In this document: positions 1-8,381 of the stretch, piece by piece
Position numbering within the stretch: position 1 is the first letter of the stretch
Layout: each line of letters begins with the position of its first letter
NCBI RefSeq assembly: GCF_041431135.1
Contig: NZ_CP107799.1
Location: forward strand, 7,130,001-7,194,000
DNA: 64,000 nucleotides
Direction of reading: 5' to 3'
Origin: Streptomyces sp. NBC_00554
GTDB lineage: Bacteria > Actinomycetota > Actinomycetes > Streptomycetales > Streptomycetaceae
Notes under the pieces: model-generated
What the model saw: the letters and a program-made list of their open reading frames with translations, nothing else
What the model was told of the DNA's origin: nothing
The model's database searches: none
Made by a program: the position numbers and the translations under genes

Positions 1-27
1 TTCCCGTCGGGACTTCGGGCCGATCCG

Positions 28-744
28 TCACCGCCAGTGCTCCCGCCCCGACGTGGTCACCGCCAGCACCCCCACCGCCACGGCGGAGATGAGCAGCGGA
101 ACACCCAGACCGTGGTCGAGCACCAGCCACGCGCCGAGCAGCGCGCCCGCGAGCATCGCGACGACCGCGGCGACGCGGCGTGGGGAGTGGGTGCCCTTGC
201 CGCCGGCCAAGCGGGAGTCGGAGGCGATGCCGGTCAGCGTCATCGTCAGGACGGTGGTCGTCAGATCGGGCACGCCCAGCTTGCGTACGGTCGCGTTGCG
301 CAGCCCCATGGCGAGGGCGGTGAGGGCGATGATCGCGTACGTCGTGCCGGTCGCGTCCGGGGCCGCGAAGGCCACCACCGACGCCGCGCCCACCAGCACC
401 GCCTCGGCGGCGAGCGTCACCCGGGCCCAGGTGCGGCGCGATCCGCCGCCGAGCCACCTCGCGACGCGTCCTCCGATCACCGCACCCGCCAGGAAGCAGC
501 CCAGTGACGCCGCCGTGTGGGACACCGAGAAACCCGGCGCCCCGGCGGCGGCGAAGCCGAGCACGACCACGTTGCCGGTCATGTTGGCGGTGAAGACGTG
601 GTGGAGCCCCAGATAGCTCACCGCGTCGATCAGCCCGCTGACCACGGTCAGTACAAGGAGCACGACGACCAAGGGGAGGCCGCGGGCCTCGGGGTCGCGT
701 GCTTCGGGGTCGTGGGTCCCCCGCTCGGGTGGCTCGGTGCTCAC
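28..744 (-). CDS. DUF1275 (YoaK family) membrane protein
   Basis: A 238-residue polytopic membrane protein of the YoaK/DUF1275 family. No transport substrate is established for this family. The hallmark segment DAVSYLGL followed by FTANMTGNVV near the N-terminus is present, with about six hydrophobic helices after it. The GTG start at 744 (VSTEPPER) is chosen because the family core begins about 20 residues later; the frame stays open further upstream, but that extension runs through the hairpin at 796-826 and the next gene. Family call is confident, function unknown. Confidence 0.85.
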   Translation of the reverse strand: MSTEPPERGTHDPEARDPEARGLPLVVVLLVLTVVSGLIDAVSYLGLHHVFTANMTGNVVVLGFAAAGAPGFSVSHTAASLGCFLAGAVIGGRVARWLGGGSRRTWARVTLAAEAVLVGAASVVAFAAPDATGTTYAIIALTALAMGLRNATVRKLGVPDLTTTVLTMTLTGIASDSRLAGGKGTHSPRRVAAVVAMLAGALLGAWLVLDHGLGVPLLISAVAVGVLAVTTSGREHWR

Positions 745-795
745 CGGTCCAGTGGACCATGTGCGCCCTCGTCCGGCCGGGCGCGGGTACACGGA

Positions 796-826
796 AGCGG
801 CGGCCCCGGGAATCGGGGCCGCCGCT
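796..826 (-). terminator. Strong hairpin, terminator of the transglycosylase-like gene
   Basis: A perfect 12-bp inverted repeat (796-807 against 815-826) with a 7-base loop lies just 3' of the minus-strand gene ending at 849 and upstream of the DUF1275 start. It fits a rho-independent terminator separating the two genes, although the U-tract is weak, as is usual in Streptomyces. Confidence 0.7.
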
Positions 827-848
827 TTCACATGCTTGCTGGGGTGGC

Positions 849-1265
849 TCAGTACCAGCCGTTGGCCTGCCAGAAGTTCCAGGCGCCGACCGGGCTGCCG
901 TAGCGGTCGTTCATGTAGTTGAGACCCCACTTGATCTGGGTCGCGGGGTTGGTCTTCCAGTCGGAGCCGGCGGAAGCCATCTTCGAGCCGGGCAGGGCCT
1001 GGACCAGGCCGTAGGCGCCGGACGAGGAGTTGGTGGCGTTGACGTCCCAGCCGCTCTCGTGCTCGACGATCTTGCTGAACGCGTTGAACTGCGCGGCGTC
1101 CGGGATCACCTTGTGCGCGATCGTCTTCGCGGAGGAGGCCGAGGCGGTCGTCGCAGCCTGCGCCGGAGCGGCGGTCAGCACCATGCCGGTCGTGGCGGCG
1201 GCCAGGGCGACGGCGGTGAGGGCCTTCTTCGGGGAAGCGATGCGACGGATGACGGAGACGGACAC
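849..1265 (-). CDS. Secreted transglycosylase-SLT-like cell wall protein
   Basis: A 138-residue exported protein. Residues 1-35 form a twin-Arg-free Sec signal (positively charged start, hydrophobic ALAAATTGMVL, APAQA cleavage region). The rest is a compact lysozyme-like domain with IVEHESGW (probable catalytic Glu), SSSGAYGLVQALPG and a C-terminal WNFWQANGWY, typical of the small transglycosylase-like proteins of Streptomyces and the aggregation-promoting-factor C-terminus. The likely role is peptidoglycan cleavage or binding outside the cell. The GTG at 1265 is chosen because AAAAGG lies about 8 bases upstream; an ATG at 1307 would add 14 residues with no visible ribosome site. The long leader in front suggests post-transcriptional or developmental control. 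Confidence 0.8.
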   Translation of the reverse strand: MSVSVIRRIASPKKALTAVALAAATTGMVLTAAPAQAATTASASSAKTIAHKVIPDAAQFNAFSKIVEHESGWDVNATNSSSGAYGLVQALPGSKMASAGSDWKTNPATQIKWGLNYMNDRYGSPVGAWNFWQANGWY

Positions 1266-1642
1266 GGAGAACCTTTTTCTTCGGGGACAAGGAGTCGTCG
1301 TACGCATGCCGGAGCCACGAGGTACGTGGTGGGGAATGCGTGGGCGCCGCGAACCCGGGTGGGCTCGTGGCGCCTGGCGACTGCTCCAGAGAAACAGGCT
1401 CAGGGTCCGTCCGCAATGACCCCTTTTACTAGTGGTGGTCGCATGCGAGTAGAAAGTGCCTTGTGTGATCTGGCTCTCAAACCCCAGGTCAGAGGGGTTG
1501 CGGGCGCGTACATGTCATCAATTTCGGCTACTACCGCGCTTCGTATGTGACCAAGGTCCTGTGGGACGGCTCACCCCGCGTGTGACGGACGGCGTACGCA
1601 TGTGTACGGGGTGCGGCCGGGCGGTGTGACGGGCGCCGCAGA
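1266..1642 (-). promoter_or_regulatory. 377-bp non-coding leader upstream of the transglycosylase-like gene
   Basis: No gene is visible here. The minus-strand transcript could fold an 8-bp long-range stem (1314-1321 with 1364-1371). It is AT-richer around 1430-1560, where a promoter is likely. I looked for a c-di-AMP (ydaO-type) riboswitch, common before Streptomyces wall hydrolases, and could not identify its conserved core. Confidence 0.35.
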
Positions 1643-2470
1643 TCAACTGGGTTCGAACGTGACCGGGGTCTCGAAAGCGGCCCGCCGGGTGGCCCGGCGC
1701 AGCGCCTTGAGGAGGGTCGCGCCGAGCGTGAGGGTCAGCACGACGGTGACGACGGCCCGGCCCAGGTCCCAGCCGAGCGAGGTGGCCAGGCAGTACGCGA
1801 CGAAGCGGGCCAGGTTGGCGGGGAGGGTGCTCCCCGGGTCGAAGGCGACGTTCGAGGCCTGGGCGTCCATGAAGGGCCAGCCCGCGAGGTTCATGACGGT
1901 GCCGTATGCGAAGGCCGCGAGGAACCCATACGCGGCGAGCATGGCCAGCTCCCCGCGCCCGCGCAGCCGGTCAGGGCCCGGCAGCAGCCCGGCGCCCATC
2001 GTGAACCAGCCCATGGCCAGCATCTGGAACGGCATCCAGGGCCCCACGCCACCCGTGAGCAGCGCCGACGCGAACATCGTCACGGAGCCGAGCACGAACC
2101 CGAACCCCGGCCCCAGCACCCGCCCGCTCAGCACCATCAGGAAGAACATCGGCTCGATCCCGGCGGTCCCGGCCCCGATCGGCCGCAGCGCGGCGCCGGT
2201 GGCGGCCAGCACGCCGAGCATCGCCACGGCCTTCGGACCGAGACCGGACTCCGAGATCGTCGCGGTGACGACTCCTACGAGGAGGACGAGGAGGCCCGCG
2301 AAGAGCCACGGCGCGTCCTGTGCGTGCGCGCTGACCTGGGAGGACGGGTCGGCGAAGAGGGGCCAGGTGAAACCGGCGAGGCCGGTGGCGCCGGCGAGGG
2401 CCAGGGCGAGGAGGGAGCGGGGGCCGAGGCGGATGGCGCGGGCCTGGCGCTGGGGTCGGCGGGTGGTCAT
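1643..2470 (-). CDS. ECF transporter S component (substrate-binding membrane subunit)
   Basis: A 275-residue integral membrane protein with about six helices, of the type annotated as energy-coupling-factor S component. It is the last gene of the operon and its ATG overlaps the stop of the ATPase gene (ATGA at 2467-2470), which sets the start. S components bind the vitamin directly and dock on the shared T and A subunits. The conserved PMFFLMVLSGRVLGPGFGF region and the GGVGPWMPFQMLA loop are typical of actinobacterial members. The cobalamin riboswitch at the head of the operon points to cobalamin or a corrinoid precursor as substrate; the protein sequence alone does not prove this. Confidence 0.85.
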   Translation of the reverse strand: MTTRRPQRQARAIRLGPRSLLALALAGATGLAGFTWPLFADPSSQVSAHAQDAPWLFAGLLVLLVGVVTATISESGLGPKAVAMLGVLAATGAALRPIGAGTAGIEPMFFLMVLSGRVLGPGFGFVLGSVTMFASALLTGGVGPWMPFQMLAMGWFTMGAGLLPGPDRLRGRGELAMLAAYGFLAAFAYGTVMNLAGWPFMDAQASNVAFDPGSTLPANLARFVAYCLATSLGWDLGRAVVTVVLTLTLGATLLKALRRATRRAAFETPVTFEPS

Positions 2471-4149
2471 GAGAGCGCCTCCCTGATCTGGGCGACGGTC
2501 AGCCACGGCTGCGGGGCCAGGATCTTCGTGACCTGCGGGGCGAAGGACGGGGACGCGACGACCACCTCGGCGGTGGGGCCGTCGGCGACGACCTCGCCGT
2601 CCGCGAGGATCACCACACGGTGGGCGAGCTCGGCGGCGAGCTCCACGTCGTGGGTGGCCAGGATGATCGCGTGCCCCTCGGCGGCCAGCGTGCGCAGAAG
2701 AGCGACCAGGCGGGCCTTGGCCGCGTAGTCGAGGCCGCGGGTCGGCTCGTCCAGGAGCAGCAGCGGGGGGCGGGCCGTCAGCACGACGGCCAGCGCCAGC
2801 GCCAGCCGCTGGCCCTCCGACAGGTCACGGGGGTGCGTGCCGTCCCCGATGCCCGGCAGCAGCTCGGACACCAGCGCCCGGCAGGTACCGGGCCCGGCGC
2901 CCGCGTCGGCGTCGGCCGCCGCGCACTCGGCGGCCACCGTGTCCGCGTACAGCAGATCCCGCGGTTCCTGCGGTACGAGGCCCACGCGGCGTACGAGGTC
3001 CCGCGGGGCGGCACGATGCGGGACCACCCCGCCGACCCGCACGGATCCGCCCGCCGGCTCGACCAGCCCGACCAGCGCACCGAGCAGCGTGGATTTCCCG
3101 GCGCCGTTCCGTCCCATCAGCGCGATGGTCTCGCCGGGGGCGGCGGTGAGATCGACGCGGCGGAGCACCTCGAGGCGGCCGCGGCGGACGGTTAGGGCCT
3201 CGACCGCGGCTGGGTGCTGGGGTGCTGGGGCTTCCGAGGTGTGCTTGCGCAGGAAACGGGCACGGCGGGGTGGCCCGGCGACGGGGGCGGGTGTGGGTGT
3301 GGGTGTGGATACGCGTACGGGTGGGGGAGCCGGCGTCGCGAGCCGCTCCCGTAGCGCGCCCGCCCTGCGTCGGGCGTCGCGGACCGTCAGGGGTAGGGGG
3401 GACCAGTCGGCCAGGCGGCCCAGGGCTACTACCGGTGGGTATACCGGGGAGACCGCCATCACCTCGGACGGGGGGCCGAGGAGTGGGGCGGCGCCGGGGG
3501 AGGGGAGGAGGACGACCTGGTCGGCGTACTGGATGACGCGTTCCAGGCGGTGTTCGGCGAGGAGGACCGTGGTGCCGAGGTCGTGGACGAGGCGTTGGAG
3601 GACGGCGAGGACCTCCTCGGCGGCGGCGGGGTCGAGGGCCGACGTGGGTTCGTCGAGGACCAGGACCTTCGGGTGCGGGGTCAGTACCGAGCCGATGGCG
3701 ACGCGCTGCTGCTGGCCGCCGGAGAGCGTCGCGATCGGGCGGTCGCGGAGGTCGGCGAGGCCGAGGAGGTCCAGGGTCTCCTCCACGCGGCGGCGCATCA
3801 CGTCCGGCGCCAGGCCCAACGACTCCATGCCGTACGCGAGTTCGTCCTCGACCGTGTCCGTGACGAAGTGGGACAGCGGGTCCTGGCCCACCGTCCCTAC
3901 GACATCGGCGAGTTCACGGGGCTTGTGCGTGCGAGTGTCCCGGCCCGCGACCGTCACCCGGCCGCGCAGAGTGCCTCCGGTGAAGTGGGGGACGAGACCG
4001 CTGACCGCGCCGAGGATCGTCGACTTGCCGACCCCCGACGGGCCGACCAGCAGCACGAGTTCACCCTCGGGGACCTCGAAGTCCACGCCCTGGACGGTGG
4101 GTTCGGCCACCCCGTCGTACGTCACGGAGACATCCTCGAAGCGGATCAT
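2467..4149 (-). CDS. ECF transporter double ATPase (A and A' fused)
   Basis: A 560-residue protein with two complete ABC ATPase domains. The N-terminal half has Walker A GPSGVGKST (about residue 36), signature LSGGQQQRVA and Walker B VLVLDEPTSALD. The C-terminal half has GRNGAGKST, signature LSEGQRLALA and LLLLDEPTRGLD. The halves are joined by a Pro/Arg/Thr-rich linker. It couples ATP hydrolysis to vitamin import with the T and S subunits encoded on either side. The ATG at 4149 overlaps the stop of the T-component gene in ATGA, which fixes the start; the frame is open far upstream but is out of register with the real upstream gene. In many species A and A' are separate genes; the fusion is common in actinobacteria. 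Confidence 0.93.
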   Translation of the reverse strand: MIRFEDVSVTYDGVAEPTVQGVDFEVPEGELVLLVGPSGVGKSTILGAVSGLVPHFTGGTLRGRVTVAGRDTRTHKPRELADVVGTVGQDPLSHFVTDTVEDELAYGMESLGLAPDVMRRRVEETLDLLGLADLRDRPIATLSGGQQQRVAIGSVLTPHPKVLVLDEPTSALDPAAAEEVLAVLQRLVHDLGTTVLLAEHRLERVIQYADQVVLLPSPGAAPLLGPPSEVMAVSPVYPPVVALGRLADWSPLPLTVRDARRRAGALRERLATPAPPPVRVSTPTPTPAPVAGPPRRARFLRKHTSEAPAPQHPAAVEALTVRRGRLEVLRRVDLTAAPGETIALMGRNGAGKSTLLGALVGLVEPAGGSVRVGGVVPHRAAPRDLVRRVGLVPQEPRDLLYADTVAAECAAADADAGAGPGTCRALVSELLPGIGDGTHPRDLSEGQRLALALAVVLTARPPLLLLDEPTRGLDYAAKARLVALLRTLAAEGHAIILATHDVELAAELAHRVVILADGEVVADGPTAEVVVASPSFAPQVTKILAPQPWLTVAQIREALS

Positions 4150-5426
4150 GAGGGTTGCTTCCTGGGAGTCGGAGTCGGAGTGGGAGTTCGGGCGGGAGCC
4201 GGGGTGACGAAGGCGGGCAGCAGGCCCAGCAGGATCGCCGCCGCCGGCCGGAGCGGGAGGGTGGGGGCCACCAGGGGTACGACGCCCGGGCGCAGCGCCG
4301 ACGGGTCGTACGAGGCGGACACGATCAGCAGAGCGGCGACGGCGATCCCCGAACCCGCGACCAGCCAGGCCCGTACGCCCCACGCGTCCGGCCGGTACCG
4401 CGTCCGCAGCGAACGACGGCCGCCCAGCCACAGGCCGCCGAGCGCCGCGGCCAGCCCGGCGAGCAGCACGGGCAGGCCGTACGTCCCGCCTTCGGCGGTC
4501 AGCAGTCCGTACGTTCCCGCGCAGACGCCGAGCAGGCCGCCCAGCGTCAGGGCGGCCGTGGTGCGGCGGACGGCGGGCGGTACCTCGGCCGTCCTGCCGT
4601 ACCCGCGCGCGTCCATCGCCGCCGCCAGTGCGACCGAGCGTTCCAACGCGCCCTCCAGGACCGGGAGTCCGACGTGCAGGAGGCCCCGCAGGCCCCGGTC
4701 GGCGCGGCCCCGCAGACGGCGGGCGGCGCGCAGCCGCTGGGCGTCCGCGATCAGGTTCGGCGCGAAGGTCAGCGCGACGACTACGGCTACGCCCGCCTCG
4801 TACAGCGCGCCCGGCAGCGACTTCAGCAGCCGCGCCGGGTTGGCGAGGGCGTTCGCCGCGCCTACGCAGATGAGGAGCGTGGCCAGTTTCAGGCCGTCGT
4901 ACAGCGCGAAGACCAGGCCTTCGGCGGTGACCCGGCCGCCGATCCGGATGCCTTGGGCCCAGTGGGGGAGGGGGACTTCGGGGAGGGTGACGATGACGTG
5001 CGTGCCGGGGATGGGGGAGCCGAGGACGATGGCGAAGGCGAGGCGGATGCCGAGGACGGCTATGCCGAGCTTGACGAAGGCGCCGTAGGAGCGGGCCCAG
5101 GGGGCCTCGCTTCTCCTTGCCGCCACTACGTATCCGGCTACGCCGATGAGGAGGGTGAGGAGGAGTGGGTTCGTGGTGCGGGTGGCGGCTGTTCCGAGGC
5201 CTAGTGCCCAGATCCACCAGGCGACGGGGTGGACGGCGTTGGTGCGGGTCGCCTTCGGCGTGAGGTTACGGCGCCGGAGGCGGGCCCCGGTTTTGGCGGC
5301 ACCCGGCGTTGGTGGCTGTGCCCACCCGTCCCGCCCTGCGGGACGATTGCCCACAGCGGTAGCAGCAGACGTGCTCCCCCGCCAGGCGAGCCGTTTGCCG
5401 GTGTTTTCGTCCTTGCCCGTTGTCAT
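4146..5426 (-). CDS. ECF transporter T component (EcfT/CbiQ-like)
   Basis: A 426-residue transmembrane coupling subunit. The N-terminal 65 residues are basic, low-complexity and cytoplasmic. Several membrane helices follow, then the coupling-helix signature MDARGYGR, the Ala-Arg-Gly motif that contacts the ATPases. The C-terminal tail is Pro/Thr-rich. It links the S component to the double ATPase. Its stop overlaps the ATPase start, and it begins 7 bases after the stop of the SCO2322-family gene, so it lies in the same cobalamin-riboswitch operon. It is longer than typical CbiQ proteins (about 260) because of extra N-terminal sequence and additional C-terminal helices. Confidence 0.88.
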   Translation of the reverse strand: MTTGKDENTGKRLAWRGSTSAATAVGNRPAGRDGWAQPPTPGAAKTGARLRRRNLTPKATRTNAVHPVAWWIWALGLGTAATRTTNPLLLTLLIGVAGYVVAARRSEAPWARSYGAFVKLGIAVLGIRLAFAIVLGSPIPGTHVIVTLPEVPLPHWAQGIRIGGRVTAEGLVFALYDGLKLATLLICVGAANALANPARLLKSLPGALYEAGVAVVVALTFAPNLIADAQRLRAARRLRGRADRGLRGLLHVGLPVLEGALERSVALAAAMDARGYGRTAEVPPAVRRTTAALTLGGLLGVCAGTYGLLTAEGGTYGLPVLLAGLAAALGGLWLGGRRSLRTRYRPDAWGVRAWLVAGSGIAVAALLIVSASYDPSALRPGVVPLVAPTLPLRPAAAILLGLLPAFVTPAPARTPTPTPTPRKQPS

Positions 5427-5433
5427 CGTCGGC

Positions 5434-6057
5434 TCAGTTTCGGCGGCGTCGGGACTGCCAGATTGCCGCTCCGCCCAGTGCTGCGACGGCTGCTGCTCCG
5501 GCCAGGAGGCCGAGTGACGGGCCGCCCTGGTCAGTCGGTTTGGGCTTGGCGGTGGTGGAGATCTGGTCGGCGCAGCCCGTTGACGGGTAGCCCGCGATGG
5601 CGCACAGGAGGGCGTTGGTGTCGTAGCGGAGGGGTTTCGCGACGGAGGCGAGGGCTTCGGCGGAGGTGGCGTCGGAGGGGACGCGGGCGCAGGCCGTACG
5701 CGGGGACGGTGGGGTCTCGCCGGACGGCGCGTCGGTGGGCGTACCGAAGTCGATGACGAGGGCCACGCGCTTCTTGCCCTGCTGGGCGGGCGACTTGGCG
5801 CAGATGGAGGCGAAGTCCGTGCCGCCGCGGGGCTTCGACGCCTGCTGCGAGTCCTCGCTCACCGCGAAGCGGAAACCCTGGACGTCGCCGTCGGACGGCC
5901 GCGCGGTCGACGGCCCCTGCGTCGCGTACGTCCACCGGCCGCCGGTGAGGTCCCAGAAGGACCAGTAGCGGTAGCCGACGGCCTGGGCCTGCTCCGCCGT
6001 CCCGAGCAGGAGGAGGAGAACGGCGAGGACCAGGGCAGGCGTACCGCGTCGGCTCAC
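5434..6057 (-). CDS. SCO2322 family membrane-anchored secreted protein
   Basis: A 207-residue protein with an N-terminal signal peptide (LVLAVLLLLLGTAEQAQA), an extracellular domain, then a single C-terminal helix (LGLLAGAAAVAALGGAAI) and an RRRR stop-transfer tail. The extracellular part opens with YRYWSFWDLTGGRW and a DGDVQGFRF stretch and has four scattered cysteines. I recognise the pattern as the SCO2322 family, whose function is unknown. It sits between a barrel-protein gene and an ECF transporter under a cobalamin riboswitch, which suggests it helps capture a corrinoid at the cell surface. The GTG at 6057 overlaps the preceding stop (GTGA). Confidence 0.8.
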   Translation of the reverse strand: MSRRGTPALVLAVLLLLLGTAEQAQAVGYRYWSFWDLTGGRWTYATQGPSTARPSDGDVQGFRFAVSEDSQQASKPRGGTDFASICAKSPAQQGKKRVALVIDFGTPTDAPSGETPPSPRTACARVPSDATSAEALASVAKPLRYDTNALLCAIAGYPSTGCADQISTTAKPKPTDQGGPSLGLLAGAAAVAALGGAAIWQSRRRRN

Positions 6058-7361
6058 AGCTGCTGCCTCTTGTTGCGGCCGCTGATCAGGAAGCCGACGC
6101 CGATACCGGCGACGAGACCGACGCCGACGATCCACCAGACGCCGGGCCCGTCGCTGTCGCTCTCCTCGTCGGCGCTGGGGGCAGTCGATTCCTCGGTCGA
6201 CTTGGCGGCCGCCTGCGGCGCCGGACCCGTCGCGCCCAGCTGCTCGACGAGGTCCCGGCCGCCGAAGTCGCGCGGATCGAAGCCGCTCGCCTGCGCGGCG
6301 AGGATCAGCTGCGCGTACGCGGCCGGTCCGCTCTGCGCGGCCCACTGCGCGGAGTTGCTCTCCAGCCAGCGCACCGAGTCGGCCGCCTTGTCGCCGTGGC
6401 CGGCGGTGGTGAGCGCCACGACCGCGTCCGCGGTGTTGCCGAAGTCGGGCTGGTCCTCGGAGCCGGCCAGCGCCGACGTGAGGTACTTGTCCTTGGCGAG
6501 GGCTGCGACGAGGTACGCGGCGCCGTTCTGCGCGGTCTGCTCGGGGTCGACACCGGTGGTGGTCTTGCACGAGGCGCCGTCCCCGGCCGGCTTCACGGCT
6601 TCGCCGGCGAAGCCCTTGCCGAGCGAGCCGGTCACGGCCGCCGCGGTCGCGTCGGTGTTCGCCGCGAGCTTCCCCTTCTTGTCCGGCTGGTAGGCGAAGG
6701 CGCCGCCGCCGTCCGCGTCGCAGGCGATCGACAGCTCCGCCAGGGCGTCGTACGGAGACTCGCCACCCTTCGACGTCACGGCCAAGGGCTTCTCGCCCGT
6801 CGCGGCCAGCGCCCCGATCACCACGGACGTGGAGTTCGCGTCGCTCGCCCCGCCCGCGACGTATCCCCACCCGCCGTCCGTGTTCTGCACGGACTTCAGC
6901 CAGGCGACGGCCTTGCCCGTCTCGGAGTCGTGCCCGCCGAGGGCGGCGAGGGCCTGAACGGCGGCCGCCGTGTTGTTGGTGTCGACCATCGTCTTGGCGT
7001 CGCACTTGGCGGTGGCGTCGGCGCGGTACGGAGCGAACCCTCCGTCCGCGCACTGCTGTCCGGTCAGCCAGTCGACGGCCTTGGCCGCGGGCTTCACCCC
7101 CACGGTGTGCTGGGCGAGCAGCGCCAGCGACTGGCGCCAGACGCCGTCGTAGGTGGGGTCGGTGGAGCCGTACAGACCGGACGGGAAGGCCTGGGAAGGG
7201 GAGGCGGAAGGGGACGCGTCGTCGGCCAGGGCGGCCGGCGCGACGGCCGTACCGATCACGGCGGTGGCGGCCGATACCGCGGCCAACACCGCGGCACGTA
7301 CCGCGACGTGTGCCCTGCCGTGTGCCGTGGCGTGTACCGCGGCGCTGCGGCGAACAAACAT
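6054..7361 (-). CDS. Surface-anchored prenyltransferase/squalene-oxidase-repeat barrel protein, probable corrinoid binder
   Basis: A 435-residue exported protein: a signal peptide cleaved near APAALA-DD (residue 46), a helical-repeat domain with the turn motifs ADGGFAPY, TDGGWGYV and DGGGAFAY at roughly 105, 162 and 217, a Ser/Glu/Asp-rich stalk, and a C-terminal helix (about 408-428) with a basic tail. The repeats belong to the alpha6/alpha6 barrel superfamily that contains terpene cyclases and the N-terminal domains of the animal B12 carriers intrinsic factor and transcobalamin. It lacks an obvious DXDD cyclase acid motif. It is the first gene of the cobalamin-riboswitch operon, so a B12-binding role outside the membrane is the best inference. 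The ATG at 7361 has GGGGAG upstream. Confidence 0.82.
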   Translation of the reverse strand: MFVRRSAAVHATAHGRAHVAVRAAVLAAVSAATAVIGTAVAPAALADDASPSASPSQAFPSGLYGSTDPTYDGVWRQSLALLAQHTVGVKPAAKAVDWLTGQQCADGGFAPYRADATAKCDAKTMVDTNNTAAAVQALAALGGHDSETGKAVAWLKSVQNTDGGWGYVAGGASDANSTSVVIGALAATGEKPLAVTSKGGESPYDALAELSIACDADGGGAFAYQPDKKGKLAANTDATAAAVTGSLGKGFAGEAVKPAGDGASCKTTTGVDPEQTAQNGAAYLVAALAKDKYLTSALAGSEDQPDFGNTADAVVALTTAGHGDKAADSVRWLESNSAQWAAQSGPAAYAQLILAAQASGFDPRDFGGRDLVEQLGATGPAPQAAAKSTEESTAPSADEESDSDGPGVWWIVGVGLVAGIGVGFLISGRNKRQQL

Positions 7362-7366
7362 GACTC

Positions 7367-7380
7367 TCCCCTGTGGGGGA
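7367..7380 (-). promoter_or_regulatory. Hairpin that would mask the first ribosome binding site of the operon
   Basis: On the transcript, TCCCC-CACA-GGGGA forms a 5-bp stem immediately 5' of the ATG at 7361, and its 3' arm is the ribosome binding site itself. A sequestrator of this kind is how many cobalamin riboswitches shut off translation. Confidence 0.55.
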
Positions 7381-7427
7381 TCCGGGCAGCACCGGGCACG
7401 CTGGAGTATCCGGGCGGCTCCGGCCCC

Positions 7428-7600
7428 GTATGCCTCGACGGTGCCTGCCACCGGCGGACTGCCGATGGCGCGAGCCGGTCACGTCCCGGACGTGGCGATC
7501 CGGCTCACCACCTGTCCAAGCCGTTCAGGCTGCTCAAGTGGCTCACGGTTGCGGGTCAGCGCCGGATTTGCACCGGCTTCCCCCCGTACGGGTGTGATGA
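7428..7600 (-). ncRNA. Cobalamin riboswitch
   Basis: The transcript of the minus strand carries the B12-box core: GAAGCCGGTGCAAATCCGG, then CGCTGACCCGCAACCGTGAG (7544-7582), followed by a variable arm and the closing GTCGAGGCATAC near 7428. These are hallmark conserved bases of the cobalamin riboswitch. It precedes the barrel protein / SCO2322 / ECF operon by about 70 bases. The outer limits are estimates, because the P1 helix was not folded computationally. Confidence 0.92.
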
Positions 7601-7672
7601 CGACGCGTTCACTCTACCGGCCCATGGGAGAGCCGCTGAGGGCCGCCTGTGAGCCCCGGGTAGGTTCGGGCC

Positions 7673-8356
7673 ATGAGGACGACGGGGAGACTGCTCGGCT
7701 CGGGACGCACGGCGGACGTCTACGAGATAGACGCCGCGTGGGTACTGCGGCGGGACCGCGAGGGGTGGGGCGACGCCACCGCCGAGGCCGCGGTGATGGA
7801 ACACGTACGAGGTCACGGTTTTCCGGTGCCGGGTGTGCGGCTTGCGACCCGTACCGACCTGGTGATGGAGCGGCTGTCCGGGCCGACCATGCTGGAGGCG
7901 TTCGGAGTGGGGCTGCTCGGCCCCCGGGAGGCCGGTGTCATCCTCGCCGGGCTGCTGCGCGCGCTGCACGCCGTGCCCGCCCGGCTCTCCGCCGACCCCG
8001 CCGTGCGCGTCCTGCACCTGGACCTTCACCCCGACAACGTGATGCTCACCCCCGAGGGCCCGAAGGTCATCGACTGGGCCAACACCGAGGAGGGCCCGCC
8101 CGGACTCGACTGGGGCATGTCCGCCGTGATCCTCGCCCAGGTCGCCGTCGGCGGCGAACTCCACGCAGAGGTGGCTCGTGAAGCGCTGGCCGCGATGCTC
8201 GGGGACGGCACACCCGGCGTGACCGACGCCGGCCTCGCGGAGGCGAGGCGGCGACGGGCGGCCAATCCGACGATGAGCGAGGCGGAGGTCCAAGTCCTGG
8301 GGGATGCCGAGGAGTTGATCCGCGGGCTGCTGCCGCCCCAGGTGCTCAGGCCTTGA
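7673..8356 (+). CDS. Aminoglycoside-phosphotransferase-like small-molecule kinase
   Basis: A 227-residue protein of the APH/choline kinase fold. It has an N-terminal nucleotide loop (LLGSGRTADVYEI), the catalytic loop HLDLHPDNVM (residues about 119-128) and the metal-binding VIDWANTEEG. It is shorter than true antibiotic APH enzymes (about 260-270) and the substrate cannot be assigned; resistance should not be assumed. It is transcribed divergently from the cobalamin operon, with about 70 bases between its ATG and the riboswitch start. Confidence 0.8.
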   Translation: MRTTGRLLGSGRTADVYEIDAAWVLRRDREGWGDATAEAAVMEHVRGHGFPVPGVRLATRTDLVMERLSGPTMLEAFGVGLLGPREAGVILAGLLRALHAVPARLSADPAVRVLHLDLHPDNVMLTPEGPKVIDWANTEEGPPGLDWGMSAVILAQVAVGGELHAEVAREALAAMLGDGTPGVTDAGLAEARRRRAANPTMSEAEVQVLGDAEELIRGLLPPQVLRP

Positions 8357-8381
8357 GCCGGTCCTTGAACCGGCCCTTGAA

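Noticed and set aside
1266..1642. Possible c-di-AMP (ydaO) riboswitch before the transglycosylase-like gene
   Set aside because: The conserved core elements could not be found; only an 8-bp long-range stem is visible.
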